A program made the position numbers and the translations under genes. A stretch of 12,718 nucleotides of DNA from Nitrosopumilales archaeon (lineage in GTDB: Archaea > Thermoproteota > Nitrososphaeria > Nitrososphaerales > Nitrosopumilaceae): contig JAEHKQ010000059.1 of assembly GCA_016838795.1 (NCBI GenBank), positions 1 through 12,718 on the forward strand, in the 5' to 3' direction. Under the pieces are notes generated by a model. That model was not told the origin of the DNA, made no database searches, and saw only the letters and a program-made list of their open reading frames with translations. Positions 5,170-11,809 of the stretch are shown here, piece by piece (the stretch's first letter is position 1; every line of letters begins with the position of its first letter).

Positions 5170-6954
5170 TCAATATCCATATGCAGGATCTTTTTTTCGC
5201 TGAATCTCAACAATTTCATTGAGTAGGTTAAACTGTTCAGAGCTAAGTTTGTGAGAAAATTTTTTGAGAAGTTGTTTTGCCTCACTTGATGTTGGAAGTG
5301 TATAAAAGACATCCTCTTCAGAAATTTGTCTTCCAATGGTAACTCCTTTCACAGAACAAGCAACCTCCTTGCCAGTTTCAGCTGATTCAATTGTCTTTCC
5401 TGCATCCTGTAGTTGGTGTATTTTACCAATCTTCTTTCCATCAGTTCTCACAAACTGAACCTTTTGGTGTAGTGTTCCAACATCAACCCTAATTCCAAAT
5501 ACGGCAGGATCATTATTCCTAAACACGTATCCCTTGAGAAAAGTAAACTTGGCAATTGGGGTAAATTCTGCAAAAATTGCATCTTCTTCATGAGCAGTAT
5601 CTTCGGTAACCCATTTTGTATAATTGTCAATTAGATTATAGATCACATTTTCCTCAAAAATTCGAATGTGGTTGGTATCAGCTTCTTCTCTTGCATCAGG
5701 CAATATCTTTACATTAAATGATAGAATTACGCCAAGATGTCTGTCTTTTTCTTTGATTGCTTTTGCTCCAACAACATCACGGCGATTCACAGGTCCAATG
5801 TCTGCCTTTGCAACCGGAATTTGCTCACGTTTTAACATCTCGGTTATTGCTTCAAGTGAACCAATGGTATCACATTTCAAAGTGACCCCTGAGGTTTCCT
5901 GAACTATAAAGACAGAAGCCATTTCTGCCTCAATTTCTTTTTTAAATTGTGCAATTTCTGATTCGTTAGATGCGACATAAACTGTACTGCCAGGTAGAAC
6001 TCCCTCAAGATCTGGAGATGCAATTTTGACTCCAGCGGCTGCTTGTACCTCATCTACCTGTTTGAACTTGTCTCGGGGGTCTCGCATCTCATCTAGTGGT
6101 TTTGGAAGAAGGATTGCCTTTGGCTTTGTTACAATGACACCATCTCTTTTTGCAACAAGAATTGTGTTATCCTTGTTTAGTGAGCCATCAACTAGAATAA
6201 TGTTAGCTGTTGGGCCTAATCCAACCTCATCATTTACCTCTAGAACTATTCCACGTGGAGGTTTTTGTTCCTGAGTCAGTTTTTTCTGCAGGTATTGTTG
6301 GGTTAGTCCAACTAGAACGGTAAGAAGTTCAGGAATTCCAACTCCAGTTCTGGCAGAGACTGGAACTATAGCAATCTCCTTTTTGTAATCTTTCACTCTC
6401 CAAAAGGCCTCGGATTGATATCCAAGGACAGAGAGTGTACCTACAACATTGTAAATTTGCTCATCAAGAGTTGTTTGAATAAACTGGTCTTGTTCTTTTA
6501 TGGCTTGGGAAATAAAATTAGTCTCAGTTGGTTTCCATCCAGAAATCTGATCAGTCTTGTTAAGTGCAACCACAAAGGGGACTTTACGACTTTCCAAAAT
6601 TTTTAGACTTTCGTTGGTTTGTGGTTGAAACCCACGGTTAACATCAACTACTAAAATTGCAATGTCGGCAGCAGAACCTCCTCTAGCTCGCAGATTGGTA
6701 AATACCTCATGTCCTGGAGTATCAATTACCAAGATGCCAGGAATATGATGTTCGGATTCTTCCAACTTTTTGTAAAGTGGCCCACATATTTTCTTTAGAG
6801 TTTCGGTTGGAAGAAAACTCGCGCCTATATGCTGTGTTATTCCACCTGCTTCTCTTTCTTGAACACTAGTTCCCCTAATTTTATCAAGAATTGATGTTTT
6901 TCCAGAATCTACGTGGCCAAGTACTACCACAATTGGTTGTCTTATTTTCAACAC
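5170..6954 (-). CDS. infB: Translation initiation factor aIF5B (IF-2 family GTPase, 594 aa)
   Basis: aIF5B is a GTPase that joins ribosomal subunits and helps place initiator tRNA. The G domain is at the N-terminus: G1 GHVDSGKT (13-20), G2 GGITQHIG (37-44), G3 DTPGHE (78-83), G4 NKTD (132-135) and G5 PVSARTG (about 200). Domain II, an IF2-type domain III and the C-terminal beta barrel with the helical tail follow in the usual order. The length is normal for archaea, which lack the long bacterial or eukaryotic N-terminal extension, and no intein interrupts the G domain. Translation starts at GTG 6954 or the adjacent TTG 6951; there is no ATG in a suitable place. The gene lies 3 bases after the ndk stop in the conserved archaeal order eL8-eS28-eL24-ndk-infB. 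Confidence 0.97.
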   Translation of the reverse strand: MLKIRQPIVVVLGHVDSGKTSILDKIRGTSVQEREAGGITQHIGASFLPTETLKKICGPLYKKLEESEHHIPGILVIDTPGHEVFTNLRARGGSAADIAILVVDVNRGFQPQTNESLKILESRKVPFVVALNKTDQISGWKPTETNFISQAIKEQDQFIQTTLDEQIYNVVGTLSVLGYQSEAFWRVKDYKKEIAIVPVSARTGVGIPELLTVLVGLTQQYLQKKLTQEQKPPRGIVLEVNDEVGLGPTANIILVDGSLNKDNTILVAKRDGVIVTKPKAILLPKPLDEMRDPRDKFKQVDEVQAAAGVKIASPDLEGVLPGSTVYVASNESEIAQFKKEIEAEMASVFIVQETSGVTLKCDTIGSLEAITEMLKREQIPVAKADIGPVNRRDVVGAKAIKEKDRHLGVILSFNVKILPDAREEADTNHIRIFEENVIYNLIDNYTKWVTEDTAHEEDAIFAEFTPIAKFTFLKGYVFRNNDPAVFGIRVDVGTLHQKVQFVRTDGKKIGKIHQLQDAGKTIESAETGKEVACSVKGVTIGRQISEEDVFYTLPTSSEAKQLLKKFSHKLSSEQFNLLNEIVEIQRKKDPAYGY

Positions 6955-6957
6955 TGA

Positions 6958-7359
6958 TCACGAAAATACTACTTTCACTTCCTTTTCAAAACTTTGCGGA
7001 GAGTCTGACGCATGAACAGTATTTTTTGTAATGCTAACTCCAAAATCTCCACGAATTGAGCCTTTTGTGGCTTTTTCTGGATCGGTTGCACCATTTATTT
7101 CACGAACTTTTTCTATGACGTTTTCTCCCTCAAGTACTGCAACGACAACAGAACCTGATAAAATATACGATACTAGCTCACCAAAAAAGGGTTTTTCTTT
7201 GTGAACAGAATAGAATGATTCGGCCATCTCTTTAGAATAATTCAGCTTTTGTAGTTTAACAATTGTAAAATTTGATTTTTCAAATCTTGATAAAATTTCA
7301 CCGATGAGATTCCGTTCTACTGCATCTGGTTTTAATACTATCAATGTTTGTTCTGGCAA
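6958..7359 (-). CDS. ndk: Nucleoside diphosphate kinase (133 aa)
   Basis: The enzyme transfers the gamma phosphate between nucleoside di- and triphosphates through a phosphohistidine and so balances the cytoplasmic NTP pools, including GTP for translation. Lys10 in LIVLKPDA, the GATDPEKATKGSIRGDF segment (90-106) and the catalytic His116 in NTVHASDS are all present. The protein is short, as archaeal enzymes are. It starts with a TTG at 7359, two bases after the eL24 stop codon; no ATG in this frame would keep the first beta strand. It is the fourth gene of the translation operon, which ties it by co-transcription to aIF5B downstream. Confidence 0.97.
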   Translation of the reverse strand: MPEQTLIVLKPDAVERNLIGEILSRFEKSNFTIVKLQKLNYSKEMAESFYSVHKEKPFFGELVSYILSGSVVVAVLEGENVIEKVREINGATDPEKATKGSIRGDFGVSITKNTVHASDSPQSFEKEVKVVFS

Positions 7360-7361
7360 GG

Positions 7362-7562
7362 CTATTTCTTTCTAATTCCGCCTTTGACATATTTTTTTGT
7401 CCACTTTAATTTTCTAGGGTCTCGTTTGAGTACAAGCATGTTTTTTTTACATTTTGATGAACAAAACCAGAAAACTGTCCCATCATTTTTCACAAGCATG
7501 GAGCCAGACCCTTTGGAAACTGGCCTATCACAAAAACTGCATGGTTTTACTAAAAGACTCAT
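7362..7562 (-). CDS. rpl24e: Large-subunit ribosomal protein eL24 (66 aa)
   Basis: This is the small archaeal form of L24e, which binds 23S rRNA near the subunit interface. It has a zinc finger made of Cys8 and Cys11 (CSFC) and Cys34 and Cys38 (CSSKC), the conserved FWFCSSKCKKN segment, and a basic tail RKLKWTKKY. The length is normal. The start is ATG 7562. An AAGGTGA Shine-Dalgarno motif with a 6-base spacer overlaps the stop codon of eS28, which indicates translational coupling. Confidence 0.96.
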   Translation of the reverse strand: MSLLVKPCSFCDRPVSKGSGSMLVKNDGTVFWFCSSKCKKNMLVLKRDPRKLKWTKKYVKGGIRKK

Positions 7563-7568
7563 ACTCTA

Positions 7569-7781
7569 TCACCTTATCTTCTTGGCTTCTCGTTCTGTTT
7601 CTCTAAGCATGAGGATGTCATTCATTCGAATTGAGCCTTTGACATTTCGTGTAAGAATTCGTCCTTTGTCGTTTCCTTCTAGAATTTTTACTCTAACCTG
7701 AATTACTTCACCAGCAATGCCAGTTCTACCAACTATTTGTATTACCTCAGCTTGGGTTACTCTTGCGGTTTTGGTGCTCAT
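7569..7781 (-). CDS. rps28e: Small-subunit ribosomal protein eS28 (70 aa)
   Basis: This is an OB-fold protein of the 30S head, close to the mRNA exit. The family hallmarks GRTGIAGEVIQVRVKILEG, GRILTRNVKGSIR and the C-terminal LRETEREAKKIR are all present. The length is normal for the family. The start ATG overlaps the eL8 stop by four bases (ATGA), a sign of tight translational coupling inside the operon. The eL24 Shine-Dalgarno motif is built from its last codons. Confidence 0.97.
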   Translation of the reverse strand: MSTKTARVTQAEVIQIVGRTGIAGEVIQVRVKILEGNDKGRILTRNVKGSIRMNDILMLRETEREAKKIR

Positions 7782-8164
7782 TGATCAGACTTGCCACCTT
7801 TGATTTTAGAGATGGATGATATAACTTGATCAACAATATGCTGTGCATCGCCAGAATCTAAAATTGCAGCAGCTGCAGATGTAATATCAATACCCAATGC
7901 TTTTCCAAGTTCTTGTTTGCTTGGAACAAATACGTAAGCTGTATTTTGTTCCTCACACAGAATTGGAAGATGGGCAACGACCTCTGGTGGTTCAACATCT
8001 TCAGCAATAACAATTAGTTTACTTACACCACGTTCAATAGCTTTTGTAGCTTCATTTGTTCCCTTTCGAACCTTACCACTTTGAGTTGCAACTCTAAGAG
8101 CCTCATAAATTGGGTTTACAAGATCCTCTGGAGTTTGGAATTTTACATAGTAAGGCTTAGCCAT
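7778..8164 (-). CDS. rpl7ae: Ribosomal protein eL8 / L7Ae, kink-turn RNA-binding protein (128 aa)
   Basis: L7Ae binds kink-turns in 23S rRNA. In archaea it also nucleates box C/D and H/ACA guide RNPs and is a subunit of RNase P. The signature GTNEATKAIERG (35-46) with LIVIAEDVEP and a central hydrophobic core (LPILCEEQ, YVFVPSKQELGKALG) marks the eL8/eL30/L7Ae fold. I start at ATG 8164. An AAGGTG Shine-Dalgarno motif then ends 6 bases upstream, whereas the frame's earlier GTG (8173) and ATG (8170) fall on that motif. It is the first gene of the translation operon and has its own TATA box at 8215-8224, just past the GlmM stop. Confidence 0.96.
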   Translation of the reverse strand: MAKPYYVKFQTPEDLVNPIYEALRVATQSGKVRKGTNEATKAIERGVSKLIVIAEDVEPPEVVAHLPILCEEQNTAYVFVPSKQELGKALGIDITSAAAAILDSGDAQHIVDQVISSISKIKGGKSDQ

Positions 8165-8170
8165 TTTCAT

Positions 8171-8176
8171 CACCTT
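8171..8176 (-). promoter_or_regulatory. Shine-Dalgarno site that decides the L7Ae start
   Basis: AAGGTG on the minus strand ends 6 bases before ATG 8164. A second such motif before eL24 (7569-7575) is placed the same way, which supports real use of this signal in the operon. Confidence 0.55.
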
Positions 8177-8214
8177 GTGGGATCATCATCATTCCTTCCA
8201 TGCTTCCAATTGGT

Positions 8215-8224
8215 CTTAAATATG
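8215..8224 (-). promoter_or_regulatory. TATA box of the translation operon
   Basis: On the minus strand it reads CATATTTAAG. It predicts a transcription start near 8193 and a leader of about 29 bases that contains the Shine-Dalgarno motif and a GATGATGATG run. It lies within a few bases of the GlmM stop codon, so the operon probably has its own promoter separate from GlmM. Confidence 0.45.
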
Positions 8225-9574
8225 TTATCGGGAAATAATTAATTTTATTTTTTGAATGTATTCTGACATGAGCTCATTAAGTCTTTTTTGTGAACTAGCT
8301 TCAGCATAAATTCTTACAATAGGTTCGGTTCCACTAGGTCTTACCATGACCCAATTTTTTTCGTCAAATGTTATTTTAATTCCATCAAAAGTATCAGCGT
8401 TTGGATGTTGTTGTTTTAGAGTGTCAATAATTTTTTTTGCTTCATCCACCGAACACGAAATTTTATCTTTTGTTGTAAATGATGGCGGTAATGCTTCAAC
8501 TTCTTCTGACATTGTTTTACCAGTTGTAGCCAACAAGTCAAGAATCAAGGCCAAAGTCATCATACCGTCCCTAACTTGATTGTGTTTTCCATACATGAAT
8601 CCTCCATTTTCCTCAAAACCAATCAAAGCATCAATCGAAACCATCTTTCTAGAAACGTTAACACTACCTATTTTGGTTCTAATCACCTTCCCATTGTTTT
8701 TTTCAGCTAAACTCTCAATGTTAGAACTAGAATTCAGACAAGTAACGATGATTGAACCAGGGTTTTTTCCCAAAATATAATTTGATAAAAGTGATGCAGA
8801 TTTGTCACCTGTCAAAATTTGTCCGTTGTTGTCACAAAACAAACTTCGATCGCCATCGCCATCAAAAGCTATACCAAGATCTGCGTGATTATTCAAAACA
8901 GCTTTGGACAATTCTACGAGGTTCTCAGGAGTTGGCTCAGAACCACGACCAGAAAAATTACCATCAATTTTTTCATTAATGGTTTCCACATCACAACCTA
9001 ATTCTAGACAAAATTTTGGTGCAACATCTGCCTGCGCTCCGTTTCCTAAATCCAAGACAATTTTGAATTTTTTTGAAATTATTCTATCAACATCAACTTG
9101 AGATTTAACTCCATTCAGGTAGGTTTCGAGGGCCTTATCTTCAATTGTAGTAGTACCATAATTTTGAGTTGGGTTTTGCCATTTTTTATTAAAGTAAATG
9201 TCTTCAATTAGTAATTCATCCCCGCGAGAGATCTCAACACCATCATTCGCAACAGGTTTGATGCCATTATATTTTGGAGGGTTATGTGATGCAGTGATCA
9301 TAATTCCTCCTTTGTAACCAAGACTTTTTGTTGCGAATTCTAAACATGGTGTTGGAACAAGCCCGGCATTTTTACAATCTAATCCATAATAATTCAATGT
9401 AGAACAAACAACTTTGGCAATTATATGACTAGTATGACGACCATCATATCCTACAATGATTGGTCCTTGTTTGAAAAATGTTGCAATAGACAAAGTAATG
9501 TCGTGAATAAAATCTAAAGTTAAATCATCGCCAAAAACTCCACGAATTCCATTTGTTCCAAATAATTTTGCCAT
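8225..9574 (-). CDS. glmM: Phosphohexomutase, probably phosphoglucosamine mutase (GlmM-like, 449 aa)
   Basis: Enzymes of this family interconvert hexose 6- and 1-phosphates through a phosphoserine. The amino-sugar form makes glucosamine 1-phosphate for UDP-GlcNAc and so feeds N-glycans and S-layer decoration. The N-terminus KLFGTNGIRG (3-12) is typical. The catalytic Ser96 lies in TASHNPP, Mg-binding Asp238, Asp240 and Asp242 in DGDGDR, the sugar-selecting loop in GFEENGG (319-325), and the phosphate loop in RPSGTEPIVR near the C-terminus. Length and domain order are normal. The loop Glu-Glu-Asn-Gly-Gly does not cleanly separate glucosamine from mannose or glucose use, so substrate choice is an inference. 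The start is ATG 9574; the in-frame TTGs upstream are weaker. It is divergent from the tRNA gene and upstream of the translation operon. Confidence 0.85.
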   Translation of the reverse strand: MAKLFGTNGIRGVFGDDLTLDFIHDITLSIATFFKQGPIIVGYDGRHTSHIIAKVVCSTLNYYGLDCKNAGLVPTPCLEFATKSLGYKGGIMITASHNPPKYNGIKPVANDGVEISRGDELLIEDIYFNKKWQNPTQNYGTTTIEDKALETYLNGVKSQVDVDRIISKKFKIVLDLGNGAQADVAPKFCLELGCDVETINEKIDGNFSGRGSEPTPENLVELSKAVLNNHADLGIAFDGDGDRSLFCDNNGQILTGDKSASLLSNYILGKNPGSIIVTCLNSSSNIESLAEKNNGKVIRTKIGSVNVSRKMVSIDALIGFEENGGFMYGKHNQVRDGMMTLALILDLLATTGKTMSEEVEALPPSFTTKDKISCSVDEAKKIIDTLKQQHPNADTFDGIKITFDEKNWVMVRPSGTEPIVRIYAEASSQKRLNELMSEYIQKIKLIISR

Positions 9575-9590
9575 AATATCTATCAACAAT

Positions 9591-9609
9591 AGATAAATTT
9601 GTGTTTAAA
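9591..9609. promoter_or_regulatory. Two crossing TATA-like boxes for tRNA-Leu (plus) and GlmM (minus)
   Basis: AGATAAATTT (9591-9600) is centred about 26 bases before the tRNA 5' end at 9622. The palindromic TTTAAA (9604-9609) is centred about 32 bases before the minus-strand ATG at 9574, which gives a predicted leader of about 6 bases. The boxes lie inside each other's promoter, so the two divergent units may interfere. No TSS data were available. Confidence 0.4.
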
Positions 9610-9621
9610 GGCAGTTGCGTT

Positions 9622-9706
9622 GCGGAAGTTGCCAAGCCTGGTCAAAGGCGCAGGGCTTAGGACCCTGTCTCTTAGGGGTTCGTGGGTTCGAATCCCACCT
9701 TCCGCA
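9622..9706 (+). tRNA. tRNA-Leu, anticodon UAG
   Basis: A full class II cloverleaf can be drawn. The acceptor GCGGAAG (9622-9628) pairs with CTTCCGC (9699-9705), with discriminator A at 9706. The D-arm is GCC...GGC with CTGGTC in the loop. The anticodon stem CAGGG/CCCTG encloses CTTAGGA with TAG at 9658-9660. A variable arm of about 14 bases follows, then the T-arm GTGGG-TTCGAAT-CCCAC. The long variable arm, the A discriminator and the anticodon all fit Leu. It decodes CUA and probably other CUN codons. No intron is present, and CCA is not encoded (the next bases are TAA), as expected in archaea. Confidence 0.97.
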
Positions 9707-9713
9707 TAACCTC

Positions 9714-9723
9714 ATAAAATTTT
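9714..9723 (+). promoter_or_regulatory. Putative TATA box of the PurU/ArfB pair
   Basis: ATAAAATTTT is centred about 34 bases before ATG 9753, which predicts a short leader of about 8 bases. It starts 7 bases beyond the tRNA, so read-through from the tRNA is the alternative. Confidence 0.35.
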
Positions 9724-9752
9724 CTACAGAATGTTTTAAGCATTAATAAGGT

Positions 9753-10613
9753 ATGATCTCAAAAACCGTCGTGAAAAAGACAATCGTTGGAATTACTATA
9801 GTTGGAAAAGATAGAGAAGGAATAGTTGCCACTTTTACAAATTTTGTATTTCAAAATGGAGCTAACATTGAAAAAGTAAATCAAAATGTTATGAAGGGAC
9901 TTTTTGGAATGTATCTTGAAGTTTCATTTACAAAAAGTATCAATGTAAAAAAATTTGATAGTGATTTGCAAAAGATAGCAAAGAAGCAACAAATGGAAGT
10001 TAGCATACATCACGAGCTTAGTACTCAAAAAAACATTGCCATATTTGTAACAAAAGAGGCTCATTGTCTTGAAACAATTCTAAAATCAAAAAAATCATTA
10101 AAAGGAAAAATCTCTGTTATTGTAGGCACTGAAAAAACACTTTCAACAACTGTAAAAAAAGCAAAAATTCCTTTTGTTCTAGTACTGGAACAGAATCAGG
10201 ATAAAGCTGAAAAAAGTCTCATCAAAATATGCAAAAAATATGATATTGACCTAATTGTTCTTGCACGATACATGAGGATTCTTACCCCTAACTTTGTTTG
10301 GCGCTACCCAGAAAGAATCATCAACATTCATCCTTCTCTTCTTCCAGCATTTCCTGGAGCACTAGCTTATGCACAGGCATATGAAAGAGGAACTAAGATA
10401 ATTGGTGTGACAGCTCATTATGTTACCGAAAATCTTGATCAAGGGCCAATAATTTTCCAAGATTCATTCAAAGTTGATCCTAACGATACAATTGATGACA
10501 TTGGAAGATGTGGTCAAAAGCTCGAAGCCCAAACTTTGTTAAAGGCAGTAAAGATGCATCTTGAGAATAAGTTGGATGTTCGCTGGAGAAAAGTTCACAT
10601 AAAATCCAAGTGA
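9753..10613 (+). CDS. purU: PurU-like formyltetrahydrofolate deformylase with ACT domain (286 aa)
   Basis: The N-terminus (about 10-85) is an ACT domain of the PurU type (GKDREGIVATFTNFVFQNGA). It is followed by a formyltransferase-like hydrolase domain. The catalytic triad of the fold is present: Asn191 and His193 in INIHPSLLPAF, and Asp229 in LDQGPII. ARYMRIL, AYERGTKIIGVTAHYV and GPIIFQDSF are PurU traits. PurU hydrolyses 10-formyl-tetrahydrofolate to formate and tetrahydrofolate. The HPSLLPAFPG stretch is closer to glycinamide ribonucleotide transformylase (PurN), but the ACT domain and the rest favour PurU. The ArfB-like gene follows after 4 bases, so they are probably co-transcribed. 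Whether the archaeon uses folate or a modified pterin as carrier cannot be told here. Confidence 0.85.
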   Translation: MISKTVVKKTIVGITIVGKDREGIVATFTNFVFQNGANIEKVNQNVMKGLFGMYLEVSFTKSINVKKFDSDLQKIAKKQQMEVSIHHELSTQKNIAIFVTKEAHCLETILKSKKSLKGKISVIVGTEKTLSTTVKKAKIPFVLVLEQNQDKAEKSLIKICKKYDIDLIVLARYMRILTPNFVWRYPERIINIHPSLLPAFPGALAYAQAYERGTKIIGVTAHYVTENLDQGPIIFQDSFKVDPNDTIDDIGRCGQKLEAQTLLKAVKMHLENKLDVRWRKVHIKSK

Positions 10614-10617
10614 AATC

Positions 10618-11352
10618 ATGGTAGTAGTAAAAGATCAATTAGATCCCAATCTCAGAAAAATTATCAAAAATAAAAAACAGGTAGCAGTAATTCCCATAGG
10701 CTCCCTCGAGCAGCACGGTCCTCATCTTCCAGTATCTACCGACTCGGACCTAGTTACTAAAATTGCATCGAGGCTAGCAGAGAAGAAGAATTTTTTGCTA
10801 TTTCCCACAATAGACTATGGGGTCTCTTTTGAACATGCTCCTTTCTTCAATGTAAGTATCAAGTCATCAACGTTACAAAAATTGCTAATTGACATGTGCA
10901 TGTCACTATCTAGTAATGGAATTAAAATGATTTTTGTTATAAATGGTCATTATGGGAATCAAAAGGTTCTCATTAATCTTGGTAAAAAAGTAAAAAAGGT
11001 TTCAAATGGCAAAATACGTGTGTTTGTTCTCTCATATTGGAATTTTATGAAAAGTCATTTTGATCATGCAGGATTATCAGAAACTAGTTTAATGCTTGCT
11101 GTGTCAAATAAGGCAAAAATGAGGTTTGCAAAAAAAGGACTCACGACTGAGGGATTAAATGAAAAAGAAATTTCTAGACTAAAAAAATTAGCCACAAAAT
11201 CCTTTCCCGCTGTTACAAAAAATGGTGTATGGGGTGATCCTAGAAAATCAACGAAGAGACAAGGAGAAAAAATGTTATTAGAAATCGTGAATAACCTTGC
11301 AAAAAAGTGTCAAACTTGCCTTACCGCTAAAAATCCTAATTTACACCAATGA
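10618..11352 (+). CDS. Creatininase-family amidohydrolase, probably ArfB-like deformylase (244 aa)
   Basis: This cytoplasmic metal-dependent hydrolase carries the family motifs in order: Glu31 and His33 in GSLEQHGPHLP, Asp42 in STDSD, His111 in NGHYGN, and HAGLSETS with His150 and Glu155 as the late acidic segment. In archaea the best-characterised member is ArfB, which removes a formyl group from the pyrimidine made by GTP cyclohydrolase III on the path to riboflavin and F420. Nitrososphaerota make F420, so this role fits, but mycofactocin-type peptidase and creatininase relatives share the motifs. The preceding gene also encodes a predicted formate-releasing enzyme, which favours a deformylase. 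The C-terminal tail is Lys-rich with CQTC close to the end. The start ATG 10618 is 4 bases after the PurU stop. Confidence 0.7.
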   Translation: MVVVKDQLDPNLRKIIKNKKQVAVIPIGSLEQHGPHLPVSTDSDLVTKIASRLAEKKNFLLFPTIDYGVSFEHAPFFNVSIKSSTLQKLLIDMCMSLSSNGIKMIFVINGHYGNQKVLINLGKKVKKVSNGKIRVFVLSYWNFMKSHFDHAGLSETSLMLAVSNKAKMRFAKKGLTTEGLNEKEISRLKKLATKSFPAVTKNGVWGDPRKSTKRQGEKMLLEIVNNLAKKCQTCLTAKNPNLHQ

Positions 11353-11354
11353 AA

Positions 11355-11366
11355 TTTTAATATAAT
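11355..11366 (+). promoter_or_regulatory. TATA box of the LSm-eL37 operon
   Basis: TTTTAATATAAT is centred about 38 bases before ATG 11398. It predicts a transcription start near 11387 and a leader of about 10 bases. It sits directly after the ArfB-like stop codon. Confidence 0.45.
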
Positions 11367-11397
11367 CCCCCATTACTCTCGCTAATAAGTGAAGTAA

Positions 11398-11631
11398 ATG
11401 TCCGTAGATATGGCAGTAAAAGTATTGGATGAGAGCATAAACGAAGTTGTCTTGATCAAGCTCAAAGGCAACAAGACAATTCGAGGAAAATTGCTTGGTT
11501 TTGACCAGCACATGAACCTGCTACTCGACCAATCAGAAGAGATCCCTTCTGAGGGCGATTCAAAAAGTCTTGGCACCATTGTTGTACGAGGAGACAATGT
11601 GGTAATGATATCACCACCACCACCAAAGTGA
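11398..11631 (+). CDS. lsm: LSm (Sm-like archaeal) RNA-binding protein (77 aa)
   Basis: Archaeal Sm1-type proteins form a heptameric ring that binds U-rich RNA and takes part in RNA processing and tRNA or RNase P metabolism. The Sm1 motif is visible as VVLIKLKGNKTIRGKLLGFDQHMNLLL (residues about 17-43), with G-K-x-x-x-G-x-L-x-x-F-D-x-H-x-N as in the family. The Sm2 motif is LGTIVVRGDNVVMISP, containing the conserved IxRGDNV. The length is normal. The C-terminus ends in a run of four prolines and Lys. It is the first gene of a tight cluster with eL37, an order known from many archaea. Confidence 0.95.
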   Translation: MSVDMAVKVLDESINEVVLIKLKGNKTIRGKLLGFDQHMNLLLDQSEEIPSEGDSKSLGTIVVRGDNVVMISPPPPK

Positions 11632-11641
11632 GTGATTAGAC

Positions 11642-11809
11642 ATGGTAAAAGGAACAACTTCGATGGGTGGTTTTACAAGGAAAAAAGTTCACATCAGATG
11701 TAGAAGATGTGGAAAAAACTCTTTTCACAAGCGTCATCACCGATGTGCAAGTTGTGGTTTTCCCGAGGCTAAAATTAGAAAGTACTCGTGGATCAAATGG
11801 TATACCTAA
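11642..11809 (+). CDS. rpl37e: Large-subunit ribosomal protein eL37 (55 aa)
   Basis: The frame from ATG 11642 to TAA 11809 encodes a short, very basic zinc-binding protein with the family features: an N-terminal KGTTSMGGFTRKKVHIRCRR, the zinc pairs CRRCG (Cys20 and Cys23) and CASCGFP (Cys35 and Cys38), the RHHRCASCGFPEAKIRKYSW core and a final WIKWYT. eL37 sits deep in the 50S subunit and bridges rRNA domains. It begins 10 bases after the LSm stop, and the next gene starts directly after its TAA, so the cluster is a three-gene operon. Confidence 0.96.
   Translation: MVKGTTSMGGFTRKKVHIRCRRCGKNSFHKRHHRCASCGFPEAKIRKYSWIKWYT

Noticed and set aside
4532..5203. Plus-strand frames opposite the Ig-repeat gene
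   Set aside because: They are antisense shadows with no recognisable domain.
5448..6606. Several frames overlapping aIF5B on both strands
   Set aside because: They are shadows of a well-supported gene; the aIF5B frame has all G motifs.
7348..7701. Plus-strand frame opposite eL24 and eS28
   Set aside because: The minus-strand ribosomal proteins are certain; the frame is antisense low-complexity coding.
8346..9101. Plus-strand frames opposite the GlmM gene
   Set aside because: Antisense shadows of GlmM, without family motifs.
11382..11657. Minus-strand frame opposite LSm
   Set aside because: LSm has clear Sm1 and Sm2 motifs; the opposing frame has none.
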